The notes: a model not told the origin generated them from the sequence alone. Positions 20,018 through 30,393 are shown, numbered from the stretch's first letter. The stretch is DNA of 64,000 bases from Paenibacillus xylanexedens (GCF_007676705.1 NZ_VEBF01000002.1:806001-870000); one strand, 5' to 3'. A program made the numbers and translations.

Positions 20018-21649
20018 CTATGAACCCAACCGTTTACTCTGCCTATACTCCGATGGTTTCATATGAAAGTGTTTGTGAAACACTTTGGAGAAATAACGGC
20101 GCTCCTTGAATCCCGTTGCTTCTCCAATCGCTGTAATGCTCCATTCGGTGGTACTCAATAACAAGGCGGCATTTTCCATACGTCTCTGAGTCATATATTC
20201 AACAAACGTTATCCCCATATGGGTTTTGAATAGCTGGCAAAAGTAACCCGGGCTGATTCCAAGCCAATCCGAGACTTCATCTATACCCAAGTCCTGCTGC
20301 AGTCTGGCGTTCATGTAATCACATGCAGATCGAATTAATTCCGATATGGAAGGACGCGGCTGAGATTGTTTACCCTGACAGGAATGGGTGATGACCTCTG
20401 CGAGTTCAATCAGTTCTCTCACGGACACAGCCTGTTGCAGCGCATCCCAGAAATTCGCTTCATCCTGTTCGGCCACGACATTGACTTCGCGCAGTTCCCG
20501 AAGCATGTGTACAAGCATATAGCGAACATGGGTCTCATCCATGCTGCCTAATGATTGTTCAGCGATCCTCATTCGCTGTTTAAGCGTATCTATTACATCG
20601 AGTAATCCCTTCTTATTCCATTGCCGAATGAAGCGTGTGACAAGCTCCAGATCGTCTCTTGTTATCCATGTGCCCGCCTTTTTGGAAGTCTCAAGCCCAT
20701 GTGATAAAGAAGATGATGAGAATTCAGGTTTCAGCACCCTGTCTGCACTTTCCGGATGTGTCATTAAAATTCGTTGACAATGCTGATACCGCTCAAGGAT
20801 TTGCTGTTCCAGTTTCACGGGTACATCATCCTGAACAATCCTTGCTCTTACGTTTGAATCCATGGTCAATATCGCATTCAATTCCAACAAAAGTTGATGT
20901 GCCAATTCTTCTGACTGAAATTTCCACTCACCCGATGCCTCGAGCAAGATGCACCACTCCCCTTTGCGGGTACGCAGAACCTGAATGCCATTAGAGATTC
21001 TGTCCGTAACTTCCCTAATCCGTGAACTCATCGCCTCATGCCATCTTTGGTGCTGGTTCTCGGACCAACCAATGGAATGCCGAAAATAACCGACTGCATC
21101 TACCAGCAGTAATGTATAGCCTACAGAAGGAAGCATGAATTGAGGCACAGAGACAGGATCAGAAATCTTCAACGGTGCTTCTCCTCGCAACAGGTCAATC
21201 AACTGTTTTTGTCTGATCCAACTTGCCATCTCCATACTTTGATATCGCTCCGACTCGTTCTCCTGACGTCTCTTCTGGATCTGCTCTGCAAGCTCACGCA
21301 GTTTATGTTCCAGATTCAGATAATCAATGGGCTTGCATATGTATTCATGTACGTTATATCGGATAGCGGTCCGAGCATACTCAAACTGCTGGTATCCCGT
21401 CAGTAAAATAATTTCACACGTTTCACCCTGCTCTCGCAGCAGTCGAATAAGTTCCAATCCATCCATGGACGGCATCCGAATATCGCATAAGATAATGTCT
21501 GGATGACTTTCAGTCACTTTATCCAGCGCTTCTGCGCCACTTCTTGCTGTACCCGTTATTTCGATTCCCATCTCTTCCCAGGGTAAAATATAACTTAGAT
21601 TTTCCAGAATCGGCAGTTCATCATCAACCAGCATTGCAGTCAGATTCAT
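20018..21649 (-). CDS. YesN-type response regulator with AraC DNA-binding domain
   Basis: 543 residues. REC domain at 1-120 (phosphoacceptor in DIILCDIRMPSMDG, Asp near 56), a long linker region (about 130-430), and an AraC/XylS double helix-turn-helix at about 440-540 with GISPGYFCQLFKTHMGITFVEY and GFKERRYFSKVFHKHF. Such regulators activate the linked sugar ABC operon. It overlaps the kinase stop by 4 bp (ATGA), so the pair is translationally coupled. It is followed by nagZ. Confidence 0.94.
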   Translation of the reverse strand: MNLTAMLVDDELPILENLSYILPWEEMGIEITGTARSGAEALDKVTESHPDIILCDIRMPSMDGLELIRLLREQGETCEIILLTGYQQFEYARTAIRYNVHEYICKPIDYLNLEHKLRELAEQIQKRRQENESERYQSMEMASWIRQKQLIDLLRGEAPLKISDPVSVPQFMLPSVGYTLLLVDAVGYFRHSIGWSENQHQRWHEAMSSRIREVTDRISNGIQVLRTRKGEWCILLEASGEWKFQSEELAHQLLLELNAILTMDSNVRARIVQDDVPVKLEQQILERYQHCQRILMTHPESADRVLKPEFSSSSLSHGLETSKKAGTWITRDDLELVTRFIRQWNKKGLLDVIDTLKQRMRIAEQSLGSMDETHVRYMLVHMLRELREVNVVAEQDEANFWDALQQAVSVRELIELAEVITHSCQGKQSQPRPSISELIRSACDYMNARLQQDLGIDEVSDWLGISPGYFCQLFKTHMGITFVEYMTQRRMENAALLLSTTEWSITAIGEATGFKERRYFSKVFHKHFHMKPSEYRQSKRLGS

Positions 21650-23481
21650 TCGGCTTCCTCCTGCTCATATAATGGAATGATACATTGAATGACTGTGCCA
21701 TACCCCGGTGCTGAACATATAAATATGCCATACCCGGCCCCATACTGAATACGAATGCGATCTGCCACACTTCGTAATCCCAACCCTCGGCGTTCCGTAA
21801 TGGCTGACAACGATTCCCTGTCTTCAGTTAACATATGTTCCGGTGGATCTGCTGCCATGTACTCAAATCGTGCAAGCATTTCCTGGGGAATACCGATACC
21901 ATTATCCTCAACCTGTAGCACCAGATGATCACGTTCTTCATAGGCGCTTATCCGCAGCACACCTGGATATGTGATCCCTTCAAACCCATGTTGAATGCTA
22001 TTTTCCACCAGTGGTTGAAGTGTGAGCTTAAGCACGATTGAGGTATATAGATCAGGTGGAATATCAATTTCATACCTAAACAAATCACTGAACCTGTACT
22101 GTTGAATCTCCAGATAACTCTGCAAATGCCTTACCTCCTCACCCAGGGGAATCTCCTCCTGATCCTGAATGCTAATGCGAAGCATATTGCCAAGTCTGGT
22201 GACCATCTCGCTTACTTTGCGACCCTCACCACGTAGTGCCAATCCATTAATGGATTCCAGAGTATTGAACAGAAAATGGGGTTTGATCTGAGCTTGCAGT
22301 ACACGTAGTTCCGCTTGAGCCTTCTGCTGTTGCTCGGCCTGAACACGACGGAATAATCCGCCAATACGGTCCAACAGTTCATTGAATCCCTGCGCAAGCA
22401 GCTGCATCTCGTCAAATCCTTTTCCTTCCACCCTCGCATTAAAATCTCCATCATCCACACGACGCATAAACCTTACAAGTACAGCAATGTTGCCCGTAAT
22501 GCGATTCATGAAAAAAAGATTGAAGATCATGGCGGCGAACAGGCATAACAGAATAATGATGACCGACCAACCTGCAAAGGCATTTGTTTCAGCAGATAAG
22601 GCTTCCCATGAAGTGACACTAACGAGACTCCAGTTATAATTCTTTAGGTGATATTGTGAAATGATACTCTCCGTACCGTCAAAGACCGTTCTGACACTGC
22701 TAAAACCTGGACCATAACCGCCGGATTTCGATCCCAAATTTTCCATGTTCTCACCATTGTAACGTCCGGAGGGATCGTAGACGATCAGTCCTTCCTCATT
22801 AATTAACAGGAATGACGTATCCTGTGCCGAATCGCTGATTTGCAGGTGACGGAAGATCCGGTCAATCTCTCCTTTTTTGATCTGAACAACAAGCACGCCG
22901 ATATTTTGAAAATAACTGAGTTCCTTGACCAGCCTGATCTGGGTGAAGACAGGTTCTACACCCGTTAATTCAGAATATTCCAGAGGCGCGAGCCATTTGG
23001 GAACCCCATTGAGTTGCTGAATTTCATTGAATAAGGGATGTACTTTAAATTGCTGAAAAGGAAGGGCTTGAAAGTTTTCTTTGGTGAAAATGGAGACAAT
23101 CTGATTATTTTCAGACGAACGCAAATCATATAAAAAGGCATAACTGATGAACGGATAATTATATAGAAGGGAACGGAAATTGCGCTGGCTGGCATTCAGG
23201 GATAACTGATTACCGGTTCCCAGATCCTGCTTGGTCGGATCTTTGGCGTTCAATGCCATTTGAAAAACCGATGTCGCTATCCCGTTGTCGGTAACATTGT
23301 TAATCTGCTGAAATACATTCTCGATATTGTAGCTAATGGCCTGAAGCGCATATTCGGCCTGTTGATTGTACTTTTTCTCAATCGTATGTGACGTGACCAG
23401 AAACATGCCAATGCCCAGCGCACACATCGGTACAATGATCAGCAGCAGAAATGCCAAGGCCAGCTTCATTCGCAAGTTCAT
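21646..23481 (-). CDS. YesM-type sensor histidine kinase
   Basis: 611 residues. TM1 at about 5-30, an extracellular Cache-like sensor to about 275, TM2 at 285-310, HAMP at 315-365, coiled coil, then His_kinase with QAQIKPHFLFNTLESINGLAL (phosphoacceptor His near 405) and HATPase motifs LTLQPLVENSIQHGF, DNGIGIP and GLGLRSV. It likely senses extracellular sugar with the lipoprotein. GGGAGAACGG precedes the ATG; it is 32 bp after the second permease gene. Confidence 0.94.
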   Translation of the reverse strand: MNLRMKLALAFLLLIIVPMCALGIGMFLVTSHTIEKKYNQQAEYALQAISYNIENVFQQINNVTDNGIATSVFQMALNAKDPTKQDLGTGNQLSLNASQRNFRSLLYNYPFISYAFLYDLRSSENNQIVSIFTKENFQALPFQQFKVHPLFNEIQQLNGVPKWLAPLEYSELTGVEPVFTQIRLVKELSYFQNIGVLVVQIKKGEIDRIFRHLQISDSAQDTSFLLINEEGLIVYDPSGRYNGENMENLGSKSGGYGPGFSSVRTVFDGTESIISQYHLKNYNWSLVSVTSWEALSAETNAFAGWSVIIILLCLFAAMIFNLFFMNRITGNIAVLVRFMRRVDDGDFNARVEGKGFDEMQLLAQGFNELLDRIGGLFRRVQAEQQQKAQAELRVLQAQIKPHFLFNTLESINGLALRGEGRKVSEMVTRLGNMLRISIQDQEEIPLGEEVRHLQSYLEIQQYRFSDLFRYEIDIPPDLYTSIVLKLTLQPLVENSIQHGFEGITYPGVLRISAYEERDHLVLQVEDNGIGIPQEMLARFEYMAADPPEHMLTEDRESLSAITERRGLGLRSVADRIRIQYGAGYGIFICSAPGYGTVIQCIIPLYEQEEAE

Positions 23482-23513
23482 ATCCCGTTCTCCCTATTCA
23501 CTGGTTCATGGTA

Positions 23514-24344
23514 TTAACCTTTGACACCACCTGCAGTTACTCCTTCAATAATTTTCTCCTGCAGTATGGCGTAGATCACAAGTACAGGTACAACGCTGTA
23601 CACAATGCCTGCCGACATCTGGGCATAGTTCATCTGATATTGATCCCGAAACTGGACCATGCCCACAGGCAGCGTACGCAATTTATCAGTGGATAAGAAA
23701 TAGTTGGCGAGCAAAAATTCGTTCCAGTTGCCGAGGAAATTAACGATAAAAACCGTAACGATGGCTGGAACTGTAAGAGGTATCACTATTTTAGCAAAGA
23801 TACCCGGGGCCCTCAAGCCATCCATGACAGCAGCTTCCTCAATTTCTCCAGGCAGAGAACGCATAAATGCGGCCAGTATAATAATTGTGAAAGGAATCGC
23901 ATTCGCCACATAGGGCACGATCAACGCCAGATGCGTATCCAATATGCCCATTTTGCGAACAAGCAGATAGATCGGCAGCATAAGTGCATTGTTGGGTATA
24001 AGCATGCCGGCCAGAATCAGGCTGTACAGAAACAAGCTCCATCTCCGATGTCTCATCCGGGTTACGGCAAAAGCAAACATGGCACCGAGCGCAATCGTGC
24101 ATGCCGACGACAGAACCGAAATGTACAGGCTGTTCCAAAAATACGTGCCAATCTTGGCATTCACCCAGGCCTCCACGTAATTGTTAAACTCCCATGATGT
24201 AGGCAGACCGAACGGATTCAGGGCGATTTCATTGTTATCCTGCTTGAAGGAAGAGAAAATCACAAACAAAAAGGGAAACAAAATCGCGATTAAATACAAC
24301 ATTAACAACACATGAGGTATACTGCTTTTTATGCTTTTCGCCAT
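23514..24344 (-). CDS. Sugar ABC transporter permease (MalG/LplC type)
   Basis: 276 residues with six hydrophobic helices and the EAA loop EEAAVMDGLRAPGIFAKIVIPLTVPA that contacts the ATPase. The ATG at 24344 overlaps the TGA of the upstream permease in TGATG, a coupling arrangement; the preceding TTG is less likely. No ATP-binding subunit is encoded here, so the system probably borrows a shared MsmX-like ATPase, as is common in Bacillales carbohydrate importers (inference). Confidence 0.93.
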   Translation of the reverse strand: MAKSIKSSIPHVLLMLYLIAILFPFLFVIFSSFKQDNNEIALNPFGLPTSWEFNNYVEAWVNAKIGTYFWNSLYISVLSSACTIALGAMFAFAVTRMRHRRWSLFLYSLILAGMLIPNNALMLPIYLLVRKMGILDTHLALIVPYVANAIPFTIIILAAFMRSLPGEIEEAAVMDGLRAPGIFAKIVIPLTVPAIVTVFIVNFLGNWNEFLLANYFLSTDKLRTLPVGMVQFRDQYQMNYAQMSAGIVYSVVPVLVIYAILQEKIIEGVTAGGVKG

Positions 24345-25228
24345 CAATATTCCACCCTCTCGCCCCGCCTCGCCACCAGCAGTTGATACACCGCAGTGAG
24401 CACAAGCGTCAGAGCAAAGATCAGCACTGCAATGGTATTGCCATAACCATATTTGAAGTTGGTAATCGCATATTTGATCATGTATGTCGCCAGAACCTCG
24501 GTGGACCCAGCGGGCCCACCTTTGGTCATGACAATCACGATATCGGCTGCTTTCATTGCACCTGCAATGGATAACATGATAACCACTGAAATGATCGGCC
24601 GGATCAGCGGCAACGTAATTCGCATTGCACGTTGTACCGCCGTTGCACCATCGATGGCAGCCGCTTCATCCAGATCACGGGGAATCGCCAGTATGGCCGC
24701 GAGCACCATGACAATGTAAAATCCCGTCCACTGCCAGGCGTTGGTCACCAAAATGGACAACATGGCGAATCGGTTATCCGATAACCAGTAGATTGGATCG
24801 ATGCCCAGCACATGAAGCATTTTATTTAATAGTCCGATATTGGGTTCATAGATGAATCCCCATAAGATACCAATAACGGCTGTCGACATGATGGATGGTA
24901 AAAAAACAGCAGTTTTATACAGACCTTTTAGCCTTTTCACATTGGCAATAAGAAGTGAAAACAGGACGATCAGGGGTACTTGAATCAGCACCGAAAATCC
25001 GATAAAAAAGCCGTTATTCCGTGTGGAGATCCAAAACCGTTCATCAGTCAGTGCTTTCACATAGTTGGATAAGCCCACAAAACGCGGCTCAGCCGATACC
25101 CCATTCCAACTCGTCAGACTGTAATACAGGGAGCTGCCAATAGGGTACAGAAAGAACATCACAAACAGAATTAGGGCCGGCATGACAAACAACGTATAAA
25201 TTAACGGGCTGCGGAGTGAAGTATTCAT
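24344..25228 (-). CDS. Sugar ABC transporter permease (MalF/LplB type)
   Basis: 294 residues, six helices, EAA motif DEAAAIDGATAVQRAMRITLPLIRP near residue 190-215. GAAGGAGGCTGACC precedes the ATG. It lies between the solute-binding lipoprotein and the second permease and forms the heterodimeric channel with it. Confidence 0.93.
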   Translation of the reverse strand: MNTSLRSPLIYTLFVMPALILFVMFFLYPIGSSLYYSLTSWNGVSAEPRFVGLSNYVKALTDERFWISTRNNGFFIGFSVLIQVPLIVLFSLLIANVKRLKGLYKTAVFLPSIMSTAVIGILWGFIYEPNIGLLNKMLHVLGIDPIYWLSDNRFAMLSILVTNAWQWTGFYIVMVLAAILAIPRDLDEAAAIDGATAVQRAMRITLPLIRPIISVVIMLSIAGAMKAADIVIVMTKGGPAGSTEVLATYMIKYAITNFKYGYGNTIAVLIFALTLVLTAVYQLLVARRGERVEY

Positions 25229-25279
25229 GGTCAGCCTCCTTCGGTCACTTCAACGATCGCAGTTTCAACTTGAATTGGT

Positions 25280-26647
25280 CTATTCCACTGAGGCGTTTGC
25301 TTCCTCCTGCACCTTTTGCAGTTCTTCTGCCATTTTCTCTGGCGTAGTCTGGCCACCAATCAGCTTCTGAATCTGCAGATTGCTAATCTCTGTCGTCACA
25401 TCAGCCTGAACAAGTGCATCAAATGCCGGGAACGACGTCTTGGACGCATTAAGCACGGCCACAATTTCTTTCATCAGATCATCTGTAATGCTATCGGTCA
25501 GTACTTTTTCATCCAACTTCATGGCAGGCAACACCCCATCTTCCACAAGCCCACGGATCTGCATATCTTCATTGTAGAAATTTTGGATAAAAGCTTTCAC
25601 TGCTTCCAGCTTCTGCGGATCGTCTGCCACGGATGCGGAGAAACCGTATCCATTGTTCACATCACGCATCAATGACGTCTGATCGCCTGCTCCGTTCTCT
25701 ACCGGAGGCATATTGAAGAATCCAACTTTGCCAATGAGCGATTCACCGCTCTGGCCTTCTTTGAATACAGATGATTTCCACGTTCCGTCATACATCAACA
25801 CCGCTTCTCCGCTCGTAAATTGCGTGGTATATTCGGCATACTCGAAGCCCAGCTCGCCTTTTTTGAAGTAACCCTTATCGACCCATTCCTTATGCTTGGC
25901 AAAACCTTGCACGACACCCGGGTCGGTCCATTTCGCTTCACCTGTTGCAAACTTTGCAGTAATCTCCGGCCCGGCATACCGGGACCACAGATGATTGGTT
26001 AACATGAGCGGTACCCAGCCTGCCTTGGAGGCAGAAGCAAGCGGCACTTTGCCATCGGCCTTGATCTCGGCCAGTGTATTGTCCAGTTCAGCCATGGTGG
26101 TTGGGGCTTTCCATCCTTTTTGTTCAAAGTACTCTTTATTATAGAAAAAACCTTCGCCCGAACCGCCAATCGGCAGCCCATATACTTTGCCTTCATACGT
26201 AAATGGCTCAAGGGATGTAAACTGGTCCTGAATGCCCAGCTCTTGCAGGATCGGGGTCAGATCAAGCAGCATACCTTCCTTGGCATAAACTTTGGAATCC
26301 GGACTGCCGAACAGTTCAAATATATCCGGCGGGTTACCTGCCGCCATCTCTCCACGAAGCTTCTCCTTACGATTCACATCGGATTCGACACCATCCAGTG
26401 TAAAAGTCAGGTTGGGTATCTCACCCTCAACTTTGTCCACAACATCCTGCAGGATGGCCAGTCGTTTCTGTTTGTCAGCCCCTACTTGAGTGTGGCGGAG
26501 AAGCATCTCAATCGGTTCCTTACTTGTCTCCCCCGCAGGTGTATTGCCTGCGCCCTGCTGTGGCTCGGTACTTGAGCTTGCACATCCCGCCAAAGTCCAT
26601 GAAGTGATAAGCAATAATGAAAGCAGCAACGTCATTCTTTTTTTCAT
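25280..26647 (-). CDS. Extracellular sugar-binding lipoprotein of ABC transporter
   Basis: About 455 residues from the ATG at 26647, which has GAGGAGGGT upstream (an ATG 10 codons earlier lacks one). A lipobox LAGCASS follows the signal helix; a Gln/Thr/Gly linker leads into a family 1 solute-binding fold (NPPDIFELFG, EGKVYGLPIGGSGEGFFYNK, GEAVLMYDGTW). Ligand likely an oligosaccharide; the nagZ gene in the same unit favours a GlcNAc-containing one, which is inference. First gene of the operon. Confidence 0.92.
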   Translation of the reverse strand: MKKRMTLLLSLLLITSWTLAGCASSSTEPQQGAGNTPAGETSKEPIEMLLRHTQVGADKQKRLAILQDVVDKVEGEIPNLTFTLDGVESDVNRKEKLRGEMAAGNPPDIFELFGSPDSKVYAKEGMLLDLTPILQELGIQDQFTSLEPFTYEGKVYGLPIGGSGEGFFYNKEYFEQKGWKAPTTMAELDNTLAEIKADGKVPLASASKAGWVPLMLTNHLWSRYAGPEITAKFATGEAKWTDPGVVQGFAKHKEWVDKGYFKKGELGFEYAEYTTQFTSGEAVLMYDGTWKSSVFKEGQSGESLIGKVGFFNMPPVENGAGDQTSLMRDVNNGYGFSASVADDPQKLEAVKAFIQNFYNEDMQIRGLVEDGVLPAMKLDEKVLTDSITDDLMKEIVAVLNASKTSFPAFDALVQADVTTEISNLQIQKLIGGQTTPEKMAEELQKVQEEANASVE

Positions 26648-26693
26648 CTGGTTGACCCTCCTCAAGATATTGAGCATTTGGCTTTACACTCTG

Positions 26694-26722
26694 ATTATAA
26701 AAAGCCGGAGCTTACATCGTAA
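26694..26722 (-). promoter_or_regulatory. Promoter of the sugar-transport operon
   Basis: Minus strand TTACGA (26717-26722), 17-bp spacer and perfect TATAAT (26694-26699), 46 bp before the lipoprotein start codon. Confidence 0.7.
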
Positions 26723-26796
26723 GGATGACAATTCATCAATGGAGGGATAAAATCCTTCACTGGACAAATAATCCATCTTGCCACATGTGGAGAAAC

Positions 26797-26836
26797 AAAA
26801 AAAACAGCCCCTGCGAAGTATGTTCGCAGAGACTGC
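26797..26836 (-). terminator. Intrinsic terminator of pflBA
   Basis: Minus strand CAGTCTCTGCGAA / TTCGCAGGGGCTG around a 5-nt loop, then eight T, 36 bp past the pflA stop. Confidence 0.9.
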
Positions 26837-26871
26837 TTGGTTGATTGTTTTTACCATATATAAAGGTTAGA

Positions 26872-27624
26872 TCACTTACCTGAACAAGCCATGCCAGCCG
26901 TTTCCTGGCGACCTTGTTCGATCAGGCGATACGCCCGCTCCACTTCTTCTTCACTTGGCGAAGGAACACCATCCAGTGGATATACTTTGCCGAGCGCCTC
27001 CCATTTATAGATCCCCATCTGATGGTATGGGAGAATTTCGAACTTTTCGACGCCATTCAATGTTCCAATAAACCGTCCGAGGTTAAGCAGATCCTCTTCC
27101 TCGTTGTGAATACCAGGCACATACACGTGGCGTATCCACATTTTCCGTCCTTGCTCCGATAGCCATTTGGCCGTTTTCAACGTTCTCTCGTTGGATTTGC
27201 CTGTCAGCTTGATATGTTTCTCGTCATCAATATGCTTGAGGTCCAGCAGAACCAGGTCTGTGTTATCCAACAAATCGTGAATCCGGTCCGGTTCGTTAAA
27301 CCCGTTGCTGTCCAGCGTCGTATGCAATCCCCAGCGCCGCTTTACTTCCTTGAAGACTTCGGCTACAAAGTGAGCCTGTAACGTTGGTTCTCCGCCAGAT
27401 ATCGTGAGCCCGCCTCCAGAGCTGCGGTAGTAGGATAGATACGGCTCAATTTCAGCCAGTACCTCCTCTAGCGTCATTTCTTTTCCACCATCCAGCGCCC
27501 ATGTATCAGGGTTGTGGCAATATTGACACTTGAGTAGACATCCTTGCATAAAAAGCACGAAGCGGATGCCTGGGCCGTCAACCGTCCCGAAAGTTTCGAG
27601 TGAATGAATATGTCCTTTAACCAT
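26872..27624 (-). CDS. pflA: Pyruvate formate-lyase activating enzyme
   Basis: Radical-SAM enzyme that installs the glycyl radical on PflB. CLLKCQYCHNPDTW holds the Cys-x3-Cys-x2-Cys cluster motif near residue 30, and SGGEPTLQ the SAM-binding GGE motif. 250 residues from the ATG at 27624 with AAAGGAAGAGG upstream; an upstream in-frame start adds 9 residues. 88 bp after pflB, before a strong terminator; the pair is one operon. Confidence 0.95.
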   Translation of the reverse strand: MVKGHIHSLETFGTVDGPGIRFVLFMQGCLLKCQYCHNPDTWALDGGKEMTLEEVLAEIEPYLSYYRSSGGGLTISGGEPTLQAHFVAEVFKEVKRRWGLHTTLDSNGFNEPDRIHDLLDNTDLVLLDLKHIDDEKHIKLTGKSNERTLKTAKWLSEQGRKMWIRHVYVPGIHNEEEDLLNLGRFIGTLNGVEKFEILPYHQMGIYKWEALGKVYPLDGVPSPSEEEVERAYRLIEQGRQETAGMACSGK

Positions 27625-27712
27625 GCTGCCTCTTCCTTTCTGTATCCGCATCCGCTGTGCGTTTAATATGTTTGGAATGCCTTGCTCTAGCGGTCCTCTA
27701 CTTGCACATTAC

Positions 27713-29971
27713 TTACATGGAGCCATGGAACGTACGGTTGATTACATCCAACTGTTGTTCACGAGTCAGTTTAATGAAGTTAACAGCATATCCGGATACC
27801 CGTACAGTCAGTTGTGGATAGTTTTCCGGGTGATCCATCGCATCAATCAATTGTTGACGATCAAATACGTTTACGTTCAGGTGATGAGCGTTTTGACCGA
27901 AGTAACCGTCCATCATCGCAGTCAGGTTGGATTTACGTGTAGTCTCCTCTTTACCCAATGCTTTTGGCACGATGGAGAAGGTATTGGAAATACCGTCAAG
28001 ACTGTGTTCGTAAGGCAATTTGGCTACAGAGCCAAGGGATGCCAGTGCACCTTTTTTGTCACGACCATGCATTGGGTTCGCACCTGGAGCAAATGGTTCA
28101 CCTGCTTTACGACCATCCGGTGTAGTCCCTGTTTTCTTACCATATACCACGTTGGAAGTGATCGTCAGCACGGATTGTGTTGGCACTGCGTTACGGTAGG
28201 CTTTGTGTTTGCGAATCATACCCATGAAGTTCTCTACCAGTTCAACAGCAATGCTGTCTACGCTGTCTTCATTGTTACCGTAACAAGGGAAGTCTCCTTC
28301 GATTTCGAAATCAACAGCGATGCCTTGTTCGTTACGAATTGGTTTAACTTTGGCATATTTGATCGCACTCAGTGAATCTGCTGTAACTGACAGACCAGCG
28401 ATACCGCACGCCATCGTACGTACAATGTCACGGTCATGCAATGCCATCTCGATCCGCTCATAACTGTACTTGTCGTGCATGTAGTGAATGACGTTGAGAG
28501 TGTTCATATACAGCTTCGCCAACCACTCCATCATTGGTTTGAAGCGTTTCATGACTTCATTGTAATCCAGCACTTCACTTGTAATGGCAGGATACTCAGG
28601 TCCGACCTGTGCTCCGGATTTCTCATCACGACCACCGTTGATCGCATACAGGAGAGCTTTTGCCAGGTTGGCACGAGCGCCGAAGAATTGCATTTGTTTC
28701 CCGATCTTCATCGCTGATACACAGCAAGCAATACCGTAATCGTCGCCATAGATCGGACGCATCAGATCATCATTCTCATACTGGATTGAACTGGTTTCAA
28801 TGGATACTTTACTGCAATAATCTTTGAAAGCTTCCGGAAGTTTCGTGGACCAAAGTACAGTCAGGTTCGGCTCTGGTGCAGGACCCAAGTTGTGCAGCGT
28901 ATGCAGGAAACGGAAGCTGTTTTTGGTTACGCGTGTTTCACCATTCACAGACATCCCACCAATAGACTCTGTTACCCATGTTGGATCTCCACTGAACAGT
29001 TCGTTATAATCCGGTGTACGCAAGAATTTGACAATCCGCAGTTTCATGACGAAATGATCAACCAATTCCTGAGCCTGTTCTTCAGACAGAATGCCTTCTT
29101 GCAGGTCTCGTTCAATGTAGATATCCAGGAAGGAAGATACACGTCCCAGTGACATTGCAGCACCGTTCTGTTCTTTGATGGCAGCGAGATAACCAAAGTA
29201 CAACCATTGGAACGCTTCTTTCGCTGTAGTCGCTGGCAAAGAAATATCGAATCCGTGCATATCGCCCAATTGCTTCAATTCTTGCAATGCACGAATCTGC
29301 TCAGACAATTCTTCCCGCAGACGAATGACATCTTCATCAATGACATCAACTTCGAGTGCATTTAATTCGCCTTTTTTGTTACGAATCAGGAAGTCTACCC
29401 CGTACAAAGCTACACGACGATAGTCACCGATGATCCGGCCACGGCCGTAAGCATCTGGCAGGCCTGTAATAATCCCTGCTTTACGCGCTGCACGCATGTC
29501 GGAAGTATAAGCATCGAATACACCCTGGTTATGTGTTTTGCGAATGTTTGTAAATATATCAATGACACCTTGAGGCAATTCGAAGCCGTATGCTTCACAT
29601 GCATCAATCATCATCCGGATTCCGCCTGTTGGTTGAATGGAACGTTTGAACGGAGCATCGGTCTGAACGCCGACAATCTGCTCTTTGGATTGATCCAGAT
29701 AACCGGGTTGGTGAGAAATAATAGTACCTGGTGTGTTCACGTCAACGTCAAGGACACCGCCGTTATCACGTTCTTTTTTGGTCAGATCAGATACGATCTC
29801 CCACAATTCTTTGGTATTCTGGGTAGCACCTGCGAGGAACGCTTCGTCACCGTAATACGGAGACAAGTTGTGTGCCAGAAAATCATTCACATCTACGGAT
29901 TTGGTCCATGTTCCTTTGGTAAAGTTTCTCCAGCCTGTTTGTTGTTTGACATCTTTTTCAATCACCGACAT
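27713..29971 (-). CDS. pflB: Formate C-acetyltransferase (pyruvate formate-lyase)
   Basis: Converts pyruvate and CoA to acetyl-CoA and formate under anaerobiosis. 752 residues from the ATG at 29971, which has GTGGAGGGA upstream; an ATG 20 codons earlier lacks a ribosome site and conservation. The active-site cysteine pair is in GIACCVSAM (near residue 410) and the glycyl-radical loop is RVSGYAVNF near the C-terminus (glycine about 727). Followed by its activase pflA. Regulated by the Fnr box at 30165. Confidence 0.97.
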   Translation of the reverse strand: MSVIEKDVKQQTGWRNFTKGTWTKSVDVNDFLAHNLSPYYGDEAFLAGATQNTKELWEIVSDLTKKERDNGGVLDVDVNTPGTIISHQPGYLDQSKEQIVGVQTDAPFKRSIQPTGGIRMMIDACEAYGFELPQGVIDIFTNIRKTHNQGVFDAYTSDMRAARKAGIITGLPDAYGRGRIIGDYRRVALYGVDFLIRNKKGELNALEVDVIDEDVIRLREELSEQIRALQELKQLGDMHGFDISLPATTAKEAFQWLYFGYLAAIKEQNGAAMSLGRVSSFLDIYIERDLQEGILSEEQAQELVDHFVMKLRIVKFLRTPDYNELFSGDPTWVTESIGGMSVNGETRVTKNSFRFLHTLHNLGPAPEPNLTVLWSTKLPEAFKDYCSKVSIETSSIQYENDDLMRPIYGDDYGIACCVSAMKIGKQMQFFGARANLAKALLYAINGGRDEKSGAQVGPEYPAITSEVLDYNEVMKRFKPMMEWLAKLYMNTLNVIHYMHDKYSYERIEMALHDRDIVRTMACGIAGLSVTADSLSAIKYAKVKPIRNEQGIAVDFEIEGDFPCYGNNEDSVDSIAVELVENFMGMIRKHKAYRNAVPTQSVLTITSNVVYGKKTGTTPDGRKAGEPFAPGANPMHGRDKKGALASLGSVAKLPYEHSLDGISNTFSIVPKALGKEETTRKSNLTAMMDGYFGQNAHHLNVNVFDRQQLIDAMDHPENYPQLTVRVSGYAVNFIKLTREQQLDVINRTFHGSM

Positions 29972-30054
29972 CGTAATCCCTCCACTAATTTGGATTTCTG
30001 GACACATAACATGTTGCTTCATTCGTATCATTGTGTGCCCAGAGCCGCGATTAA

Positions 30055-30070
30055 TGTGAATTGTTTCACA
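30055..30070. promoter_or_regulatory. Second Fnr box, in the pflB leader
   Basis: TGTGAATTGTTTCACA matches TGTGA-N6-TCACA perfectly. It lies about 60 bp downstream of the predicted pflB transcription start and 84 bp before the start codon, with no convincing -10 at activating distance. Confidence 0.7.
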
Positions 30071-30137
30071 TAAACCGGATCATGTTCTCTCTACTTGGGA
30101 ACCGGAACCGCGGGATGAATGTTTTTCTTACATTTTC

Positions 30138-30180
30138 AGTATACGACTTGGGGCTTTCATCATCTGTGATTTTTGTCACA
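30138..30180 (-). promoter_or_regulatory. Fnr-dependent promoter of pflBA
   Basis: TGTGATTTTTGTCACA (30165-30180) is a perfect Fnr box. On the minus strand TATACT (30138-30143) is centred 32 bp downstream, which puts the box at about -41.5, the class II activating position. No -35 hexamer is needed or seen. Confidence 0.85.
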
Positions 30181-30220
30181 AAGTCAGTGAACTAACTCAC
30201 TCCACCTGCGCTTTGTCCCA

Positions 30221-30393
30221 TTGAACCGAAACTTCACACAGGATCACTGCGTGACAGAACAACCTTCCAATCGCTGTTATCCCCAGATTTTTTTGATTCC
30301 CTTTCGAAAAGGGAAAATCCGGGGATAAAGGCGAACGCTTCGCTTTTTCAGGTTATTTCTGCCCCTCCGTTGTCGTGTAAAGGGATTGTTCAA
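30221..30393. repeat. Intergenic repeat element, copy 1
   Basis: Shares a core with the element at 36906-37096: ACAGAACAAC, the hairpin TTATCCCC (30277-30284) / GGGGATAA (30321-30328) with inner CCCTTT/AAGGGA, a GCGAACGCTTCGC small hairpin, and TTATTTCTGCCC...TCCGTT. Outer arms TTGAAC (30221-30226) and GTTCAA (30388-30393), plus ACAC/GTGT, also pair. It lies between the pflB promoter and the end of adhE in a 638-bp gap (29972-30609). Confidence 0.75.
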
